From NCBI GenBank assembly GCA_012517875.1, contig JAAYUB010000047.1:1-32427 (forward strand): a stretch of 32,427 nucleotides of DNA. Reading direction: 5' to 3'. Within the stretch, counting starts at the first letter, position 1; each line of letters starts with the position of its first letter. Both the position numbers and the translations under genes were made by a program. Origin of the DNA: Acidobacteriota bacterium. Lineage in GTDB: Bacteria; Acidobacteriota; JAAYUB01. The notes under the pieces were generated by a model. The model was not told the origin of the DNA and made no database searches. It saw only the letters and a program-made list of their open reading frames with translations. Positions 23,413-31,511 of this stretch are shown here, piece by piece.

Positions 23413-25710
23413 TCAGTCGGTGCTTGTGACGGGGTACGTCTCGATGCGGTTGCGGCCGCGGGCCTTGGCCGCCATCAGCGCCTCGTCAGCCTGTTGCACC
23501 AGCTGGTCGAGGGCGCCCTGCTCGTCGCCGCTCTCCAGCGACAGCGTGGCGATGCCGATGGAGATCGTCACCCGGAAGGGCGTGCCGTCCGGAGACTGGC
23601 ACACCATCGCTTCGATGACCCCGCGGATCCGTTCAGCGACCTCGGTGGCGCTGCGGAGGTCGGTCTCGGGCAGGATCAGCAGGAACTCTTCGCCGCCGTA
23701 CCGGCCGACGAAGTCGGTGCCCCGGAGCGCCCCGGTGAGGACCTGGGCCACGCGCTTGAGGGTGATGTCCCCGGTGGGATGGCCGAAGTTGTCGTTGACC
23801 AACTTGAAGAAATCCATGTCGGCCATGCCCACGGCCAGCGGCCGGCCGTACCGGGTGGCGCGCCGGATCTCCTGCGCCAGCCGCTCGAAGACCGCCTCCC
23901 GCCGCAGCATGCCGGTGAGGCTGTCATAGGTGGCCGATTCGTAGAGCCGGGCGTTTTCGAATACCATCCCCACGTGGCGGGCCAGGAAGCTCAGCATATC
24001 CACCTGCTCGGCCCGGAACTGCTGGCCGCTCCGCTTCCGGCCCACGAGCAGGAGGCCGCTCAGCGCCTGGGCGCCGAAGAGCGGCACGACGATGGCGGTG
24101 CCGTAATGCTCCAGCAGGCCGGCCAGGCGCGTCTCCTTGGCCGTGATGCGCTCCACGGGGAGCGGCCGCTGAATTTTGCTCAACAGCTCGATGCCCGGAT
24201 CCTGCCGGCTGATGATGAGCGGGTCACCGGCGGGGATGGGCTCGTCGGCGTGCACCACGGCCGCAAGCGGCGACAGGATGCCGGTGGCCGGGTCCAGCGA
24301 GAGCACGGCGGCCGACCGGAGCTCGAAGATTTCCTGAAGCTGGGCCACCAGGTGGCGGCCCATCCGGGGCACCTTGCCGTGGGCCGGGAGCTGGCTGGCC
24401 AGGTCCAGCAGTTGCTGGCGGAAGGCCCGCTGCTCGGGGAAGAACCGCGCGTCCACCATGTGCTGGAACACCTCGCGCAGCGGCTGGAACACCAGGCCCA
24501 GCACCAGGGCCGTGCCTGCGAACAGCCAGATGGATGACGTGCCGCCGGGCAGGAGGCGGGTGAGCAGGAAGCTGCCGGCGCCCAGCGAACCGTAGAAGAT
24601 CAGCACCAGCGCGCCGGTGAGGGCGGAGTACATGAGCCCCTTGCGCACCACCACCTGGATGTCGAACAGCTGGTAGCGGTACATGGCGATGAAAATCGCC
24701 ACTGGGAAGGGGAAGACGATGAGCGGCCAGTACGTTTCCAGCCACTCCGGCAGGGGTAGGCCGAACAGACCTGATGTCGACGTGTAGAGCGCATAGAGCA
24801 GCCAGGGCGAGGTGCCGAGCAGGACCAGCAGCGCCTGGTGGCGACCCAGCGGCGTCGGATACCGGATCGCCTGGGTGCCGAGGAGGAGCAACAGCGACAG
24901 CGCCCAGACAGGGAACAGGTAGTAATCGATGATGTAACCGCCGAACGGCAGCGCCCCGAGGAACGACTGCCAGCCCAGCACAAAATTCAGAATGGTCAGG
25001 GCGGCATAGACACCGAGGCCGATTCCGACCACGTAGAACAGGCGGATCAGCCACGGGCGCCTGGCTATCCACGGGTGGACGTCGGGGATGGAGCTGGCCA
25101 AATGCAGTTCGGTGGCGAACTGGAGGCCGGTGAACAGGTAGAACAGGACGCCGGTGGCCAGTTCCACCATGGGGCTGCCGATGAGGCTGAACGGCGGGAG
25201 GGCGAATTCGAAGGCAATGGCCGCGGTGAACATGAACAGGAGCAACTTGCGGGTGTCCGGCGGCGGAAGCAGGAACGCCAGGATGCCGATGCCGAGGTAC
25301 GCCAGCACGATGGCCAGGCTCTCGATGAACTCTCCCCAGGGAAACTCGACGCCCGGCCGGATGGTGAACGTCAGTGTCTCGTCGCCCCGACGGACCTGCA
25401 GCTGGGCGGGCTGACCCGCTTGGTATCCGGCGGCGGCGCGGTCGTACTCGGAGTTGCTGCTCACAGGCTGGCCGTTGACGGCGACGATTTGGTCGCCCAC
25501 GAGCAGACCGCCCCGCTCGGCGGGCAGGCCGGGAGTCACGCCCGTGATGCGCAACTTGTTCTCGATCAGGATGCCCACCGTGTGGTCGGCGCGAAACTTG
25601 CGGCCCCACCACTGACTGAACACCAGCAGGGTGGCGAAGGCGGTGACCAGGATCACCGCGGTGATGCGCAGCTTATGGGCGGTGGCCTTGCCGTCTCGTT
25701 CCATGGACAT
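23413..25710 (-). CDS. membrane diguanylate cyclase with PDZ, 7TM-type, GAF and GGDEF parts
   Basis: A 765-residue signalling protein. ATG 25710 is preferred (GGGG about 10 nt upstream), though GTG 25722 and ATG 25704 are possible. Order: helix 1 (about 14-34), an extracytoplasmic PDZ domain (about 45-120, with GLPAERGGLLVGDQIVAVNGQPV), seven to eight membrane helices (about 130-405), a GAF-like domain (about 430-590) and the GGDEF domain (about 600-760). The active site is GGEEF at 672-676, with Asp in ADMDFF, and an inhibitory I-site RGTD lies five residues before GGEEF. It should therefore make cyclic di-GMP from two GTP with product inhibition. The PDZ domain may sense protein ends or misfolding in the periplasm (inference). 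No EAL or HD-GYP partner is in this window. Confidence 0.93.
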   Translation of the reverse strand: MSMERDGKATAHKLRITAVILVTAFATLLVFSQWWGRKFRADHTVGILIENKLRITGVTPGLPAERGGLLVGDQIVAVNGQPVSSNSEYDRAAAGYQAGQPAQLQVRRGDETLTFTIRPGVEFPWGEFIESLAIVLAYLGIGILAFLLPPPDTRKLLLFMFTAAIAFEFALPPFSLIGSPMVELATGVLFYLFTGLQFATELHLASSIPDVHPWIARRPWLIRLFYVVGIGLGVYAALTILNFVLGWQSFLGALPFGGYIIDYYLFPVWALSLLLLLGTQAIRYPTPLGRHQALLVLLGTSPWLLYALYTSTSGLFGLPLPEWLETYWPLIVFPFPVAIFIAMYRYQLFDIQVVVRKGLMYSALTGALVLIFYGSLGAGSFLLTRLLPGGTSSIWLFAGTALVLGLVFQPLREVFQHMVDARFFPEQRAFRQQLLDLASQLPAHGKVPRMGRHLVAQLQEIFELRSAAVLSLDPATGILSPLAAVVHADEPIPAGDPLIISRQDPGIELLSKIQRPLPVERITAKETRLAGLLEHYGTAIVVPLFGAQALSGLLLVGRKRSGQQFRAEQVDMLSFLARHVGMVFENARLYESATYDSLTGMLRREAVFERLAQEIRRATRYGRPLAVGMADMDFFKLVNDNFGHPTGDITLKRVAQVLTGALRGTDFVGRYGGEEFLLILPETDLRSATEVAERIRGVIEAMVCQSPDGTPFRVTISIGIATLSLESGDEQGALDQLVQQADEALMAAKARGRNRIETYPVTSTD

Positions 25711-25780
25711 CCGGTTCAGCACCCCGACCGGCGAAAAATCTTCGCGTCGGTGCAGATTTCAATCTGAGTATCCGACGACT

Positions 25781-25808
25781 ATTGTATGATTAAAACCATA
25801 GACGACAA
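25781..25808 (-). promoter_or_regulatory. promoter for the diguanylate cyclase gene
   Basis: Minus-strand TTGTCG (25808-25803), a 16-bp spacer and TACAAT (25786-25781). The leader to ATG 25710 is about 65 nt. The rest of the divergent spacer 25711-25991 shows only the opposing promoter. Confidence 0.45.
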
Positions 25809-25930
25809 TAACTATCTGCTGGATTTGTGCCGCCGGTCACAAAGTCGCCGTCACTCCGGTGCAGCGGTCCGGATCGGCTTGAGTTGGCAGCCGGCCTGCA
25901 GGGCAGGCGGCGGCATGGGGTTTGAATCCC

Positions 25931-25959
25931 TTTACCCCTCAGTGTCGTTGTGTCACAAT
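25931..25959 (+). promoter_or_regulatory. promoter for the Tat-exported phosphoesterase
   Basis: TTTACC (25931-25936), a 17-bp spacer and CACAAT (25954-25959), preceded by TGT as an extended -10. AGGAGG follows at 25979-25984. Confidence 0.4.
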
Positions 25960-25991
25960 GAACACAGCGCAATTCCCCAGGAGGCATTCCG

Positions 25992-27494
25992 ATGATCGAC
26001 CGGCGGGATTTCATGCGAGCGGCCGGTCTGGCCGCGGCCGGCTGCCTGCTTCCGGGTGCTGCGACCCGTGTCCTGGGCGCGCCCGCGCGGCCGGTGGCCC
26101 CGCCGGCCCCGTGGACGCCGGTCCGCGTGCGGGGCGTCGTGCGGGTGGGCGGCGTCGGGCGGGCGGGCGTCGCCGTGACCGACGGCCTCACCGTCGCCGC
26201 CACCGGGGCGGACGGCGCCTTCGAGCTGATCACCACCTCGCGCCGGCCGCATGTCTACCTGTCGCTGCCGGCCGATGCCGACTTCGGCGCCCCCGTCGGC
26301 GGGCCGGTGCGCTTCCACCAGCGCCTGCATCCCAACGCGGCCGGCGAGGCCGCGGCGGCCTTCGAACTGGCCCCGGCGGGGGTCAACAGCGAACGGCACG
26401 CCTTCTTCCTGCTGGCCGACCCCCAGGTGCAGACGCCGGCCGAGGTCCGCCTGTTTCAGACCGAGACGGTCACGGACCTCAAGGCGTCGGCCGCGCGGCT
26501 GGGCGGCCAGCCGCTGTTCGGCGTCTCGGCGGGGGATCTCGTGTACGACCACCCGGAACTCCTGGCCGGATACACGGCCGCGGTGACGGCGACGGGTCTC
26601 CCGTTCTTCCAGGTGTTGGGCAACCACGACGTGGCTCCGGACGCCCGCACCGACGGCCGATCCGCCGGCCCGTTCCTGCGGGCGTTCGGTCCGGCCCACT
26701 ATTCGTTCAACCGCGGTGCGGTGCACTACGTGGTGCTGGATGACATCCACTGGTTCGGCGGCTACATCGGCTACCTGGACCAGTCCCAGCTGGAGTGGTT
26801 GGCCGGGGATCTGGCCCTGGTGGAGCCCGGCCGAACGGTGGTGGTGTTTGTGCACATCCCGCCCTACAACGAGCAACATGTCCGGCACGGCCGCGAGAAG
26901 CCGAACCTGGCGGAAGTGGTGGGGAACCGGGAGGCTCTGTACGAAATCCTCGCGCCATACCGCGCCTACGCGCTGTGCGGGCACATGCACGAATGCGAGT
27001 ACCTGCGCGACGGCGGGGTCGACATCCACATCGGGGGCGCGGTCTGCGGCGCCTGGTGGACGGGGCCGGTCTGCCCCGACGGCACCCCGCGGGGGTACAC
27101 GGTGTACGAGGTCAGGGGCGTCGAGCTGACCCGGCGCTACCAGTCGGTGGGCCAGCCGCCCGACCACCAGCTGCGCGTCTATCCGGCGGGCAGCGATCCC
27201 GAGGCGCCCGACGAAATCGTGGCCAACGTCTGGGGCGCCGACGGCAGCTGGCGGATCATCGCCTACGCCGACGGGTTGCGTGCCGGCGAGATGACGCGCC
27301 GGACCGGCTGCGACCCGTTGGCGGTGGAACTCTACATGGGGGACGATCGCCCGGCCAAGCACCCGTGGGTGGAGCCCACCCGGACCGACCACCTGTTCTA
27401 CTTCAAGCCCCCGGCAGGCTCGCGCCGGGTGGTCGTGGAAGCCACGGATCCGTGGGGCCGGATCTACACGGCGTCCGTGCCGATGAACGGCTGA
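25992..27494 (+). CDS. Tat-exported calcineurin-like phosphoesterase with MetallophosN/C-type domains
   Basis: A 500-residue periplasmic hydrolase. ATG 25992 is set by AGGAGG 7 nt upstream. The twin-arginine signal is DRRDFMRAAGLAAAG (residues 3-17), so the enzyme is probably exported folded. A beta-sandwich N-terminal domain (about 43-130) precedes the metallophosphoesterase core. Metal motifs are LADPQVQ (Asp, with Gln replacing the usual His of DxH), SAGDLVYD, LGNHDVAPD, FVHIPPYN and CGHMHECEY. The C-terminal 130 residues form another beta-rich domain. This three-part layout and the DPQ variant are seen in phosphoesterases annotated with MetallophosN and MetallophosC. The substrate is unknown. 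The radical SAM gene begins 50 bp downstream, perhaps cotranscribed. Confidence 0.92.
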   Translation: MIDRRDFMRAAGLAAAGCLLPGAATRVLGAPARPVAPPAPWTPVRVRGVVRVGGVGRAGVAVTDGLTVAATGADGAFELITTSRRPHVYLSLPADADFGAPVGGPVRFHQRLHPNAAGEAAAAFELAPAGVNSERHAFFLLADPQVQTPAEVRLFQTETVTDLKASAARLGGQPLFGVSAGDLVYDHPELLAGYTAAVTATGLPFFQVLGNHDVAPDARTDGRSAGPFLRAFGPAHYSFNRGAVHYVVLDDIHWFGGYIGYLDQSQLEWLAGDLALVEPGRTVVVFVHIPPYNEQHVRHGREKPNLAEVVGNREALYEILAPYRAYALCGHMHECEYLRDGGVDIHIGGAVCGAWWTGPVCPDGTPRGYTVYEVRGVELTRRYQSVGQPPDHQLRVYPAGSDPEAPDEIVANVWGADGSWRIIAYADGLRAGEMTRRTGCDPLAVELYMGDDRPAKHPWVEPTRTDHLFYFKPPAGSRRVVVEATDPWGRIYTASVPMNG

Positions 27495-27544
27495 AGCGCG
27501 CCCGCCGCCGGATACGCGCGGCGGGGGTTGCGCAAGGAGCGGTT

Positions 27545-29038
27545 ATGAACATCCTGCTGGTTTATCCGAAATATCCCGACACGTTCTGGAGTTTCCGGCA
27601 CGTGCTCAAGTTCGTGAAGAAGCGGGCGGCGTTCCCGCCGCTGGGCCTGCTCACGGTGAGCGCCATGCTGCCGCCGGAGTGGGAGCGGCGGCTGGCGGAC
27701 CTGAACGTGGCCGAGCTGACGGACGAGCAGCTGGACTGGGCCGACCTGGTCTTCGTGAGCGCCATGCTGGTGCAGGGCGACAGCGCCCGCGAGGTCATCG
27801 CGCGGTGCCGCCGGCGCGGCAAGCGGGTGGTCGCCGGCGGCCCGGCCTTTACCACCAGCCACGCGGCGTTCGACGGCGTGGACCACTTCGTGCTGGGCGA
27901 GGCGGAACAGACCCTGCCGGCATTCCTGCGGGACCTGGCCGCCGGCAATCCGCAGCCGCTTTACACCGCCGAGGGGTGGCCCGACATCATGATGACACCG
28001 GCGCCCGACTGGCGGCTGCTGGATTTCCGGCACTATGCCACCATGGCGGTGCAATACTCCCGCGGCTGCCCGTTCGACTGCGAGTTCTGCGACATCATCG
28101 TCATGAACGGCCGTGTTCCCCGGACCAAGACGCCGGCCCAAGTGCTGGGCGAACTGGACGCGCTGTACGCCGCCGGCGGCCGCGGTGCCTTGTTCTTTGT
28201 GGACGACAACTTCATCGGCAACAAAACCCGGGTCAAGGAACTGCTGCCGGAGATCATCCGCTGGCAGAAGGCCCACCGCTACCCGTTCCGGCTCTTCACC
28301 GAGGCCAGCCTGAACCTGGCGGACGATCCGGAGCTCCTCAGCCTGATGAGCGCGGCGAACTTCTTCCGCGTGTTTCTGGGCATCGAAACGCCCTGTGCCG
28401 ACAGCCTGCGCGAGTGCGGCAAGATGCACAACGTGGGGCGGAACATGGGCGAGAGCGTCCGGATCATCCAGCAGCACGGCCTCCAGGTGATGGGCGGCTT
28501 CATCGTGGGCTTCGACCACGACCCCGACACCATCTTCGAGAGCCAGATCCGGTTCATCCAGCAGGTGGGCATCGTCACGGCCATGGTGAGCGTGCTCACG
28601 GCGCTGCCCCAGACGCGCCTCTGGCACCGGCTCAAGGCCGAGGGACGCCTGCTCAGCGCTGCCAGCGGCGAAAACACCGACGGCAGCCTGAACTTCGTCC
28701 CGCGGATGGACCGCGAGCGCCTGCTGGAAGGCTACCGGCGCATCATCACGACACTGTACGCGCCGCGGAACTACTACCGCCGGATCCACACCTTTCTCAA
28801 GACGTATCGCCCGACGGTGCGGGGAAAGCCATCCTGGACCGACTTCAAGGCCCTGTTCCGGAGCATGTGGCGCATCGGCGTGTTTTCCCGGAGCTGCCTG
28901 CTGTACTGGCGGCTGATCATCGGGACCGCGCTCACCCGCTTTCGCGCCTTTCCCATCGCGGTGGAGATGGCCATCTACGGCCTGCACTTCCAGCGGGTGG
29001 CCCGCCGCACCGCCCGTCCCCCCTCGACGCGCGTTTGA
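27545..29038 (+). CDS. B12-binding radical SAM protein, DUF4070 (HpnP/HpnR-like) family
   Basis: A 497-residue enzyme with AAGGAG 5 nt before ATG 27545. Residues 1-145 form a cobalamin-binding Rossmann-type domain (NILLVYPKYPDTFWSF, PPLGLLTVSAMLP, VVAGGPAFTTS, DHFVLGEAEQTLP). The radical SAM barrel has the cluster motif CPFDCEFC (Cys175, Cys179, Cys182), FFVDDNFIGN and GFIVGFDHDP. The C-terminal helical part (about 390-497) corresponds to DUF4070. The family includes the hopanoid methylases HpnP (C-2) and HpnR (C-3), and several of uncharacterised function, so a C-methylation of a lipid or other unreactive carbon is plausible. No hopanoid genes are in this window, so I do not assign that symbol. 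Confidence 0.9.
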   Translation: MNILLVYPKYPDTFWSFRHVLKFVKKRAAFPPLGLLTVSAMLPPEWERRLADLNVAELTDEQLDWADLVFVSAMLVQGDSAREVIARCRRRGKRVVAGGPAFTTSHAAFDGVDHFVLGEAEQTLPAFLRDLAAGNPQPLYTAEGWPDIMMTPAPDWRLLDFRHYATMAVQYSRGCPFDCEFCDIIVMNGRVPRTKTPAQVLGELDALYAAGGRGALFFVDDNFIGNKTRVKELLPEIIRWQKAHRYPFRLFTEASLNLADDPELLSLMSAANFFRVFLGIETPCADSLRECGKMHNVGRNMGESVRIIQQHGLQVMGGFIVGFDHDPDTIFESQIRFIQQVGIVTAMVSVLTALPQTRLWHRLKAEGRLLSAASGENTDGSLNFVPRMDRERLLEGYRRIITTLYAPRNYYRRIHTFLKTYRPTVRGKPSWTDFKALFRSMWRIGVFSRSCLLYWRLIIGTALTRFRAFPIAVEMAIYGLHFQRVARRTARPPSTRV

Positions 29039-29147
29039 TCCGATTCGATTACAGCGTGAACCGGCGCGGCGGCGAAACGGCGAACCGGCGATCCGGCGCA
29101 GCTCTGGTTTTCCGCGGGACGCGGACGTCGGGGGCTTGCAGTGAGAA

Positions 29148-29189
29148 GTGAACAGTAAACAGTGAACCGTGAACAGTGAACCGTGAGGC
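29148..29189. repeat. 7-bp tandem repeat (gtgaaca/gtgaacc), six copies
   Basis: Six consecutive heptamers vary in only a few positions. They are similar in style to the short-period repeats of the composite blocks. The surrounding gene-free spacer 29039-29535 also holds cgaaccggcgatccgg-type units near 29060-29095, the inverted-repeat element and the protease terminator. Confidence 0.85.
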
Positions 29190-29240
29190 GAAGGGATCAG
29201 GAACCGACTGGGGCAACGATCCCACAATCCTGCCGGCGCG

Positions 29241-29341
29241 CTCCGCGCAAATCCAGAGCGGCGTCATGCCGCCGCACTCCAGACCGCCGAGCCGCCTGTT
29301 TGGAGTGCGCCGACAGGTCTGCGCTTTGGATTCCCGCGGAG
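29241..29341. repeat. 101-bp inverted-repeat element (MITE/REP-like)
   Basis: The left arm 29241-29282 and the reverse complement of the right arm 29300-29341 agree at 32 of 42 positions. They begin at ctccgcg and end in the shared cgcactcca. A 17-bp spacer lies between. Both strands are open across it, reading ECGGMTPLW on the minus strand and ECADRSALW on the plus strand, which I recall as spurious peptides from repeat elements in other genomes (memory, not checked). No transposase accompanies it. Confidence 0.75.
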
Positions 29342-29478
29342 CAAAGCGGTGATGAATCAAAGCGGTTGCACAGAGAGGGAGAGGGGGGCAACACTGTGAG
29401 ATTAAGCAATCCGGATTGGTTTCGCTGGATTTAATCAATTGGATCCGAAAGTCCTTCGGAGTGGAACGCATAAAATAT

Positions 29479-29503
29479 AAAAACCGCCGGACTCTGCCGG
29501 CGG
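29479..29503 (-). terminator. intrinsic terminator of the metalloprotease unit
   Basis: Minus-strand hairpin CCGCCGG/CCGGCGG (loop CAGAGT) followed by TTTTT and an AT-rich run. It lies 32 nt after the protease stop codon at 29536. Confidence 0.85.
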
Positions 29504-29535
29504 ATGAATCAATCCAGTTAACAGGTAAACCGATT

Positions 29536-30372
29536 TCACCAACAGCCAAGATAAGTCGTGATCATGCTGACAATAACGGGTCGGTCGTTGACGTACACAT
29601 AGTCAATCTCGACCCGATACATCGGAGTGCAAGGAATACCGCTGCCACCCGTCCCGCCTCCGCCGCCAGAACCTCCAGACTCATAATACGGAGAAGATGT
29701 CGACGACAGCGCGTTGTTATCACAAGGCTGGGGAGATGAGGCTATGTTTCCGAAGAGATCGTTGGTGTCACATATCGCATTCATGACGGAGGCTCCGTCC
29801 TGTTGATCGCAAGGGCCTCCCGGAGGAACAGCTACGTCGTTCAAGCCCATGGTGTGACCGATTTCGTGTAGGGCGATCTTGTAATACACATCCTCCGCAC
29901 CCAGGTTGAACGGATCAAACATCGGAGTGGTCCCATCGCCGAAGAAAGCATCGGGGTAGAATGTGACAACGGCGGAATTCAGGGGCTTTCTGTTGTCCGG
30001 TAACGGCGTCCAAGTCCAATAGGTGATCTGAGCCGCGATCCCATCAATCGATGAGTTCCCGAATTGAAAGGAAAGGGTGCGTGCTCCAGTGGGCCCTAAT
30101 CCCGGGACAAAGTGAACGCCGGAACCATTCACATTGTTGGCCGCGTTCCAAGCATTGACGGCGGATTGAATCTGCGCCTGTGCATTCGGATCCGGAATCG
30201 TCGACAGATCATAATAAACGGTTGAATTCTTCGGCCAGGCCTGATGGCCGCTACTGGTGGTCGGGCATTGGGAATACATGAATCCCAGAGGAATCAGGAG
30301 GCCCATCGTCAGGAACCACCCGATGCGAACGGTAAAGGCATTAGGGGAAAGTAAGGGAAACTGACGAATCAT
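29536..30372 (-). CDS. secreted matrixin/snapalysin-like zinc metalloprotease
   Basis: A 278-residue exported protease. ATG 30372 is chosen because AGGGAGGGGAG lies 5 nt upstream and a signal-type segment follows (hydrophobic IGWFLTMGLLIPLGFM, about residues 17-33). The zinc motif is HEIGHTMGLND: His169, Glu170, His173 and Asp179, with Asp in place of the third His of true matrixins, as in snapalysins. A Met-turn SVMN (Met197) lies 24 residues after the motif, confirming the metzincin fold. The C-terminal part has a Ser-rich, then Gly-rich linker and a short final domain. Substrate unknown. It lies 16 bp after the lipoprotein gene in a two-gene unit with lower GC than its neighbours. Confidence 0.9.
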   Translation of the reverse strand: MIRQFPLLSPNAFTVRIGWFLTMGLLIPLGFMYSQCPTTSSGHQAWPKNSTVYYDLSTIPDPNAQAQIQSAVNAWNAANNVNGSGVHFVPGLGPTGARTLSFQFGNSSIDGIAAQITYWTWTPLPDNRKPLNSAVVTFYPDAFFGDGTTPMFDPFNLGAEDVYYKIALHEIGHTMGLNDVAVPPGGPCDQQDGASVMNAICDTNDLFGNIASSPQPCDNNALSSTSSPYYESGGSGGGGGTGGSGIPCTPMYRVEIDYVYVNDRPVIVSMITTYLGCW

Positions 30373-30388
30373 CGGCTCCCCTCCCTTC

Positions 30389-31183
30389 TCACCGGGCCCC
30401 ACGGAGGACAGCGGAGCGGATCTCGCCAAGGAAGCACAACTCGTCCATCGTCGGGATGTTGGTGGACTCAGTAGTTAGGGCGGAGGCTCTGCCGTCCTGC
30501 AGGTCGTAGGTTGCCACGCTGCCCAGAGCCTGATATGAGCCGGTCTTGACGATGTATCGCAAGAAGAGGACGTACCGCGACCCTTTCTGGAGGAGCGGGA
30601 ATGCTTCGTCCACGGCTTCCACGACCCGATCATCGATCCGGATCAGGCCGCCGGGCCGGCTGACGGTCAGGGCGGTCTTTCTCTTAATCGGATCGGCGGG
30701 ATTGTCCTTGAGGATTTCCTGGGGCGTCAGCGAGTAGTTGGTAAAAATGAAATCCCCGGTGTCCGTCAGCAGGGAGGTCTTGTCTTGAACGATTCCCACC
30801 ACCACCGCATCGGCGCTCCGGATGAGCTCCCGAATCGCCTCATGCTGGCTTTTAACAGGCTGATCCGGCAATCCGCCTGGCAGGCCAGTGTTCCGGCCGA
30901 AGCAGATGTATTCTCCCTCCTGGGAGGAGAGCAGGTCCCGCACGGTCGGGCCGCCGCTGTAGTGCCGGTACAGCCGGCTGTCGCCCTGCTGCTGCGCGGT
31001 CATCTGGATAGCCTGGACCGGCGTCGCTTCGGCTTTGGCACGCTCGATGGCGAGTTTTTGGAGCTCTTCCCCGGAGACGGTTCGTTTCTCCCGGTGAACC
31101 TGCTGTGCCTCCACGCAAGATGTGCATCCCACAACTGCCAGAATCAGAGAGATGATAAAAAAGATAAATGTACGTGAAATCAC
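30389..31183 (-). CDS. lipoprotein-like protein of unknown function, partner of the metalloprotease
   Basis: A 264-residue protein. The start is GTG 31183: AAGGAG lies 5 nt upstream, while the nearby ATG (31188) is out of frame and stops at once. The N-terminus is a lipoprotein signal (IFFIISLILAVVGC, lipobox Cys20). A helical, Gln/Glu/Ala-rich part (about 28-70) leads to a beta-rich domain with ADAVVVGIVQDKT, FIFTNYSLTPQEILK and VSRPGGLIRID. I do not assign a named family. The beta domain resembles small proteins often annotated as hypothetical in this kind of genome. The two-gene arrangement suggests it is a partner, regulator or substrate of the protease (inference). Confidence 0.78.
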   Translation of the reverse strand: MISRTFIFFIISLILAVVGCTSCVEAQQVHREKRTVSGEELQKLAIERAKAEATPVQAIQMTAQQQGDSRLYRHYSGGPTVRDLLSSQEGEYICFGRNTGLPGGLPDQPVKSQHEAIRELIRSADAVVVGIVQDKTSLLTDTGDFIFTNYSLTPQEILKDNPADPIKRKTALTVSRPGGLIRIDDRVVEAVDEAFPLLQKGSRYVLFLRYIVKTGSYQALGSVATYDLQDGRASALTTESTNIPTMDELCFLGEIRSAVLRGAR

Positions 31184-31511
31184 TGCATCTCCTTTCCACA
31201 GAAATTTGACCGTAACATTTTAATTGGACATCTCCGCGGAAATCCACTTGTTTTTGTTTGGACTGGACAAGACTGGAGAATGCCCACTGGAGAGGGGCAT
31301 CATGATCAATCCCCCGGCCCCAACCTGAAGGAATGGATGAAGAGCGCCTAGATGTGTTGGAACCGCTTCTTGAACGTAAGCCGGTTGTGGGGCGGATTCA
31401 CCGTCCAGTGGCGGGTCTGATTTTCATCAGAGTATTTATCTTGCTTCCGATCGCCGGCTCGCCGGTTCGCCCATTCGCCGGCTCGTCAAGGAGCGGAGCG
31501 ATGCCGTCGCA
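31184..31511. other. gene-free AT-richer spacer
   Basis: About 328 bp without a convincing gene. The part 31184-31300 is AT-rich. A plus-strand frame from ATG 31333 (MDEERLDVLEPLLERKPVVGR) resembles the start of IS5-type transposases over about 20 residues. It then reads through 'cgccggctcgccggttcgcc' repeats (31452-31490) and into the antisense of the next gene, so it is not called as a gene. Confidence 0.6.

Noticed and set aside
25905-25945. tRNA-like T-arm (gggtttgaatccc) in the spacer before the phosphoesterase gene
   Set aside because: No acceptor, anticodon or D-arm can be paired with it on either strand, and the T-stem pairs poorly.
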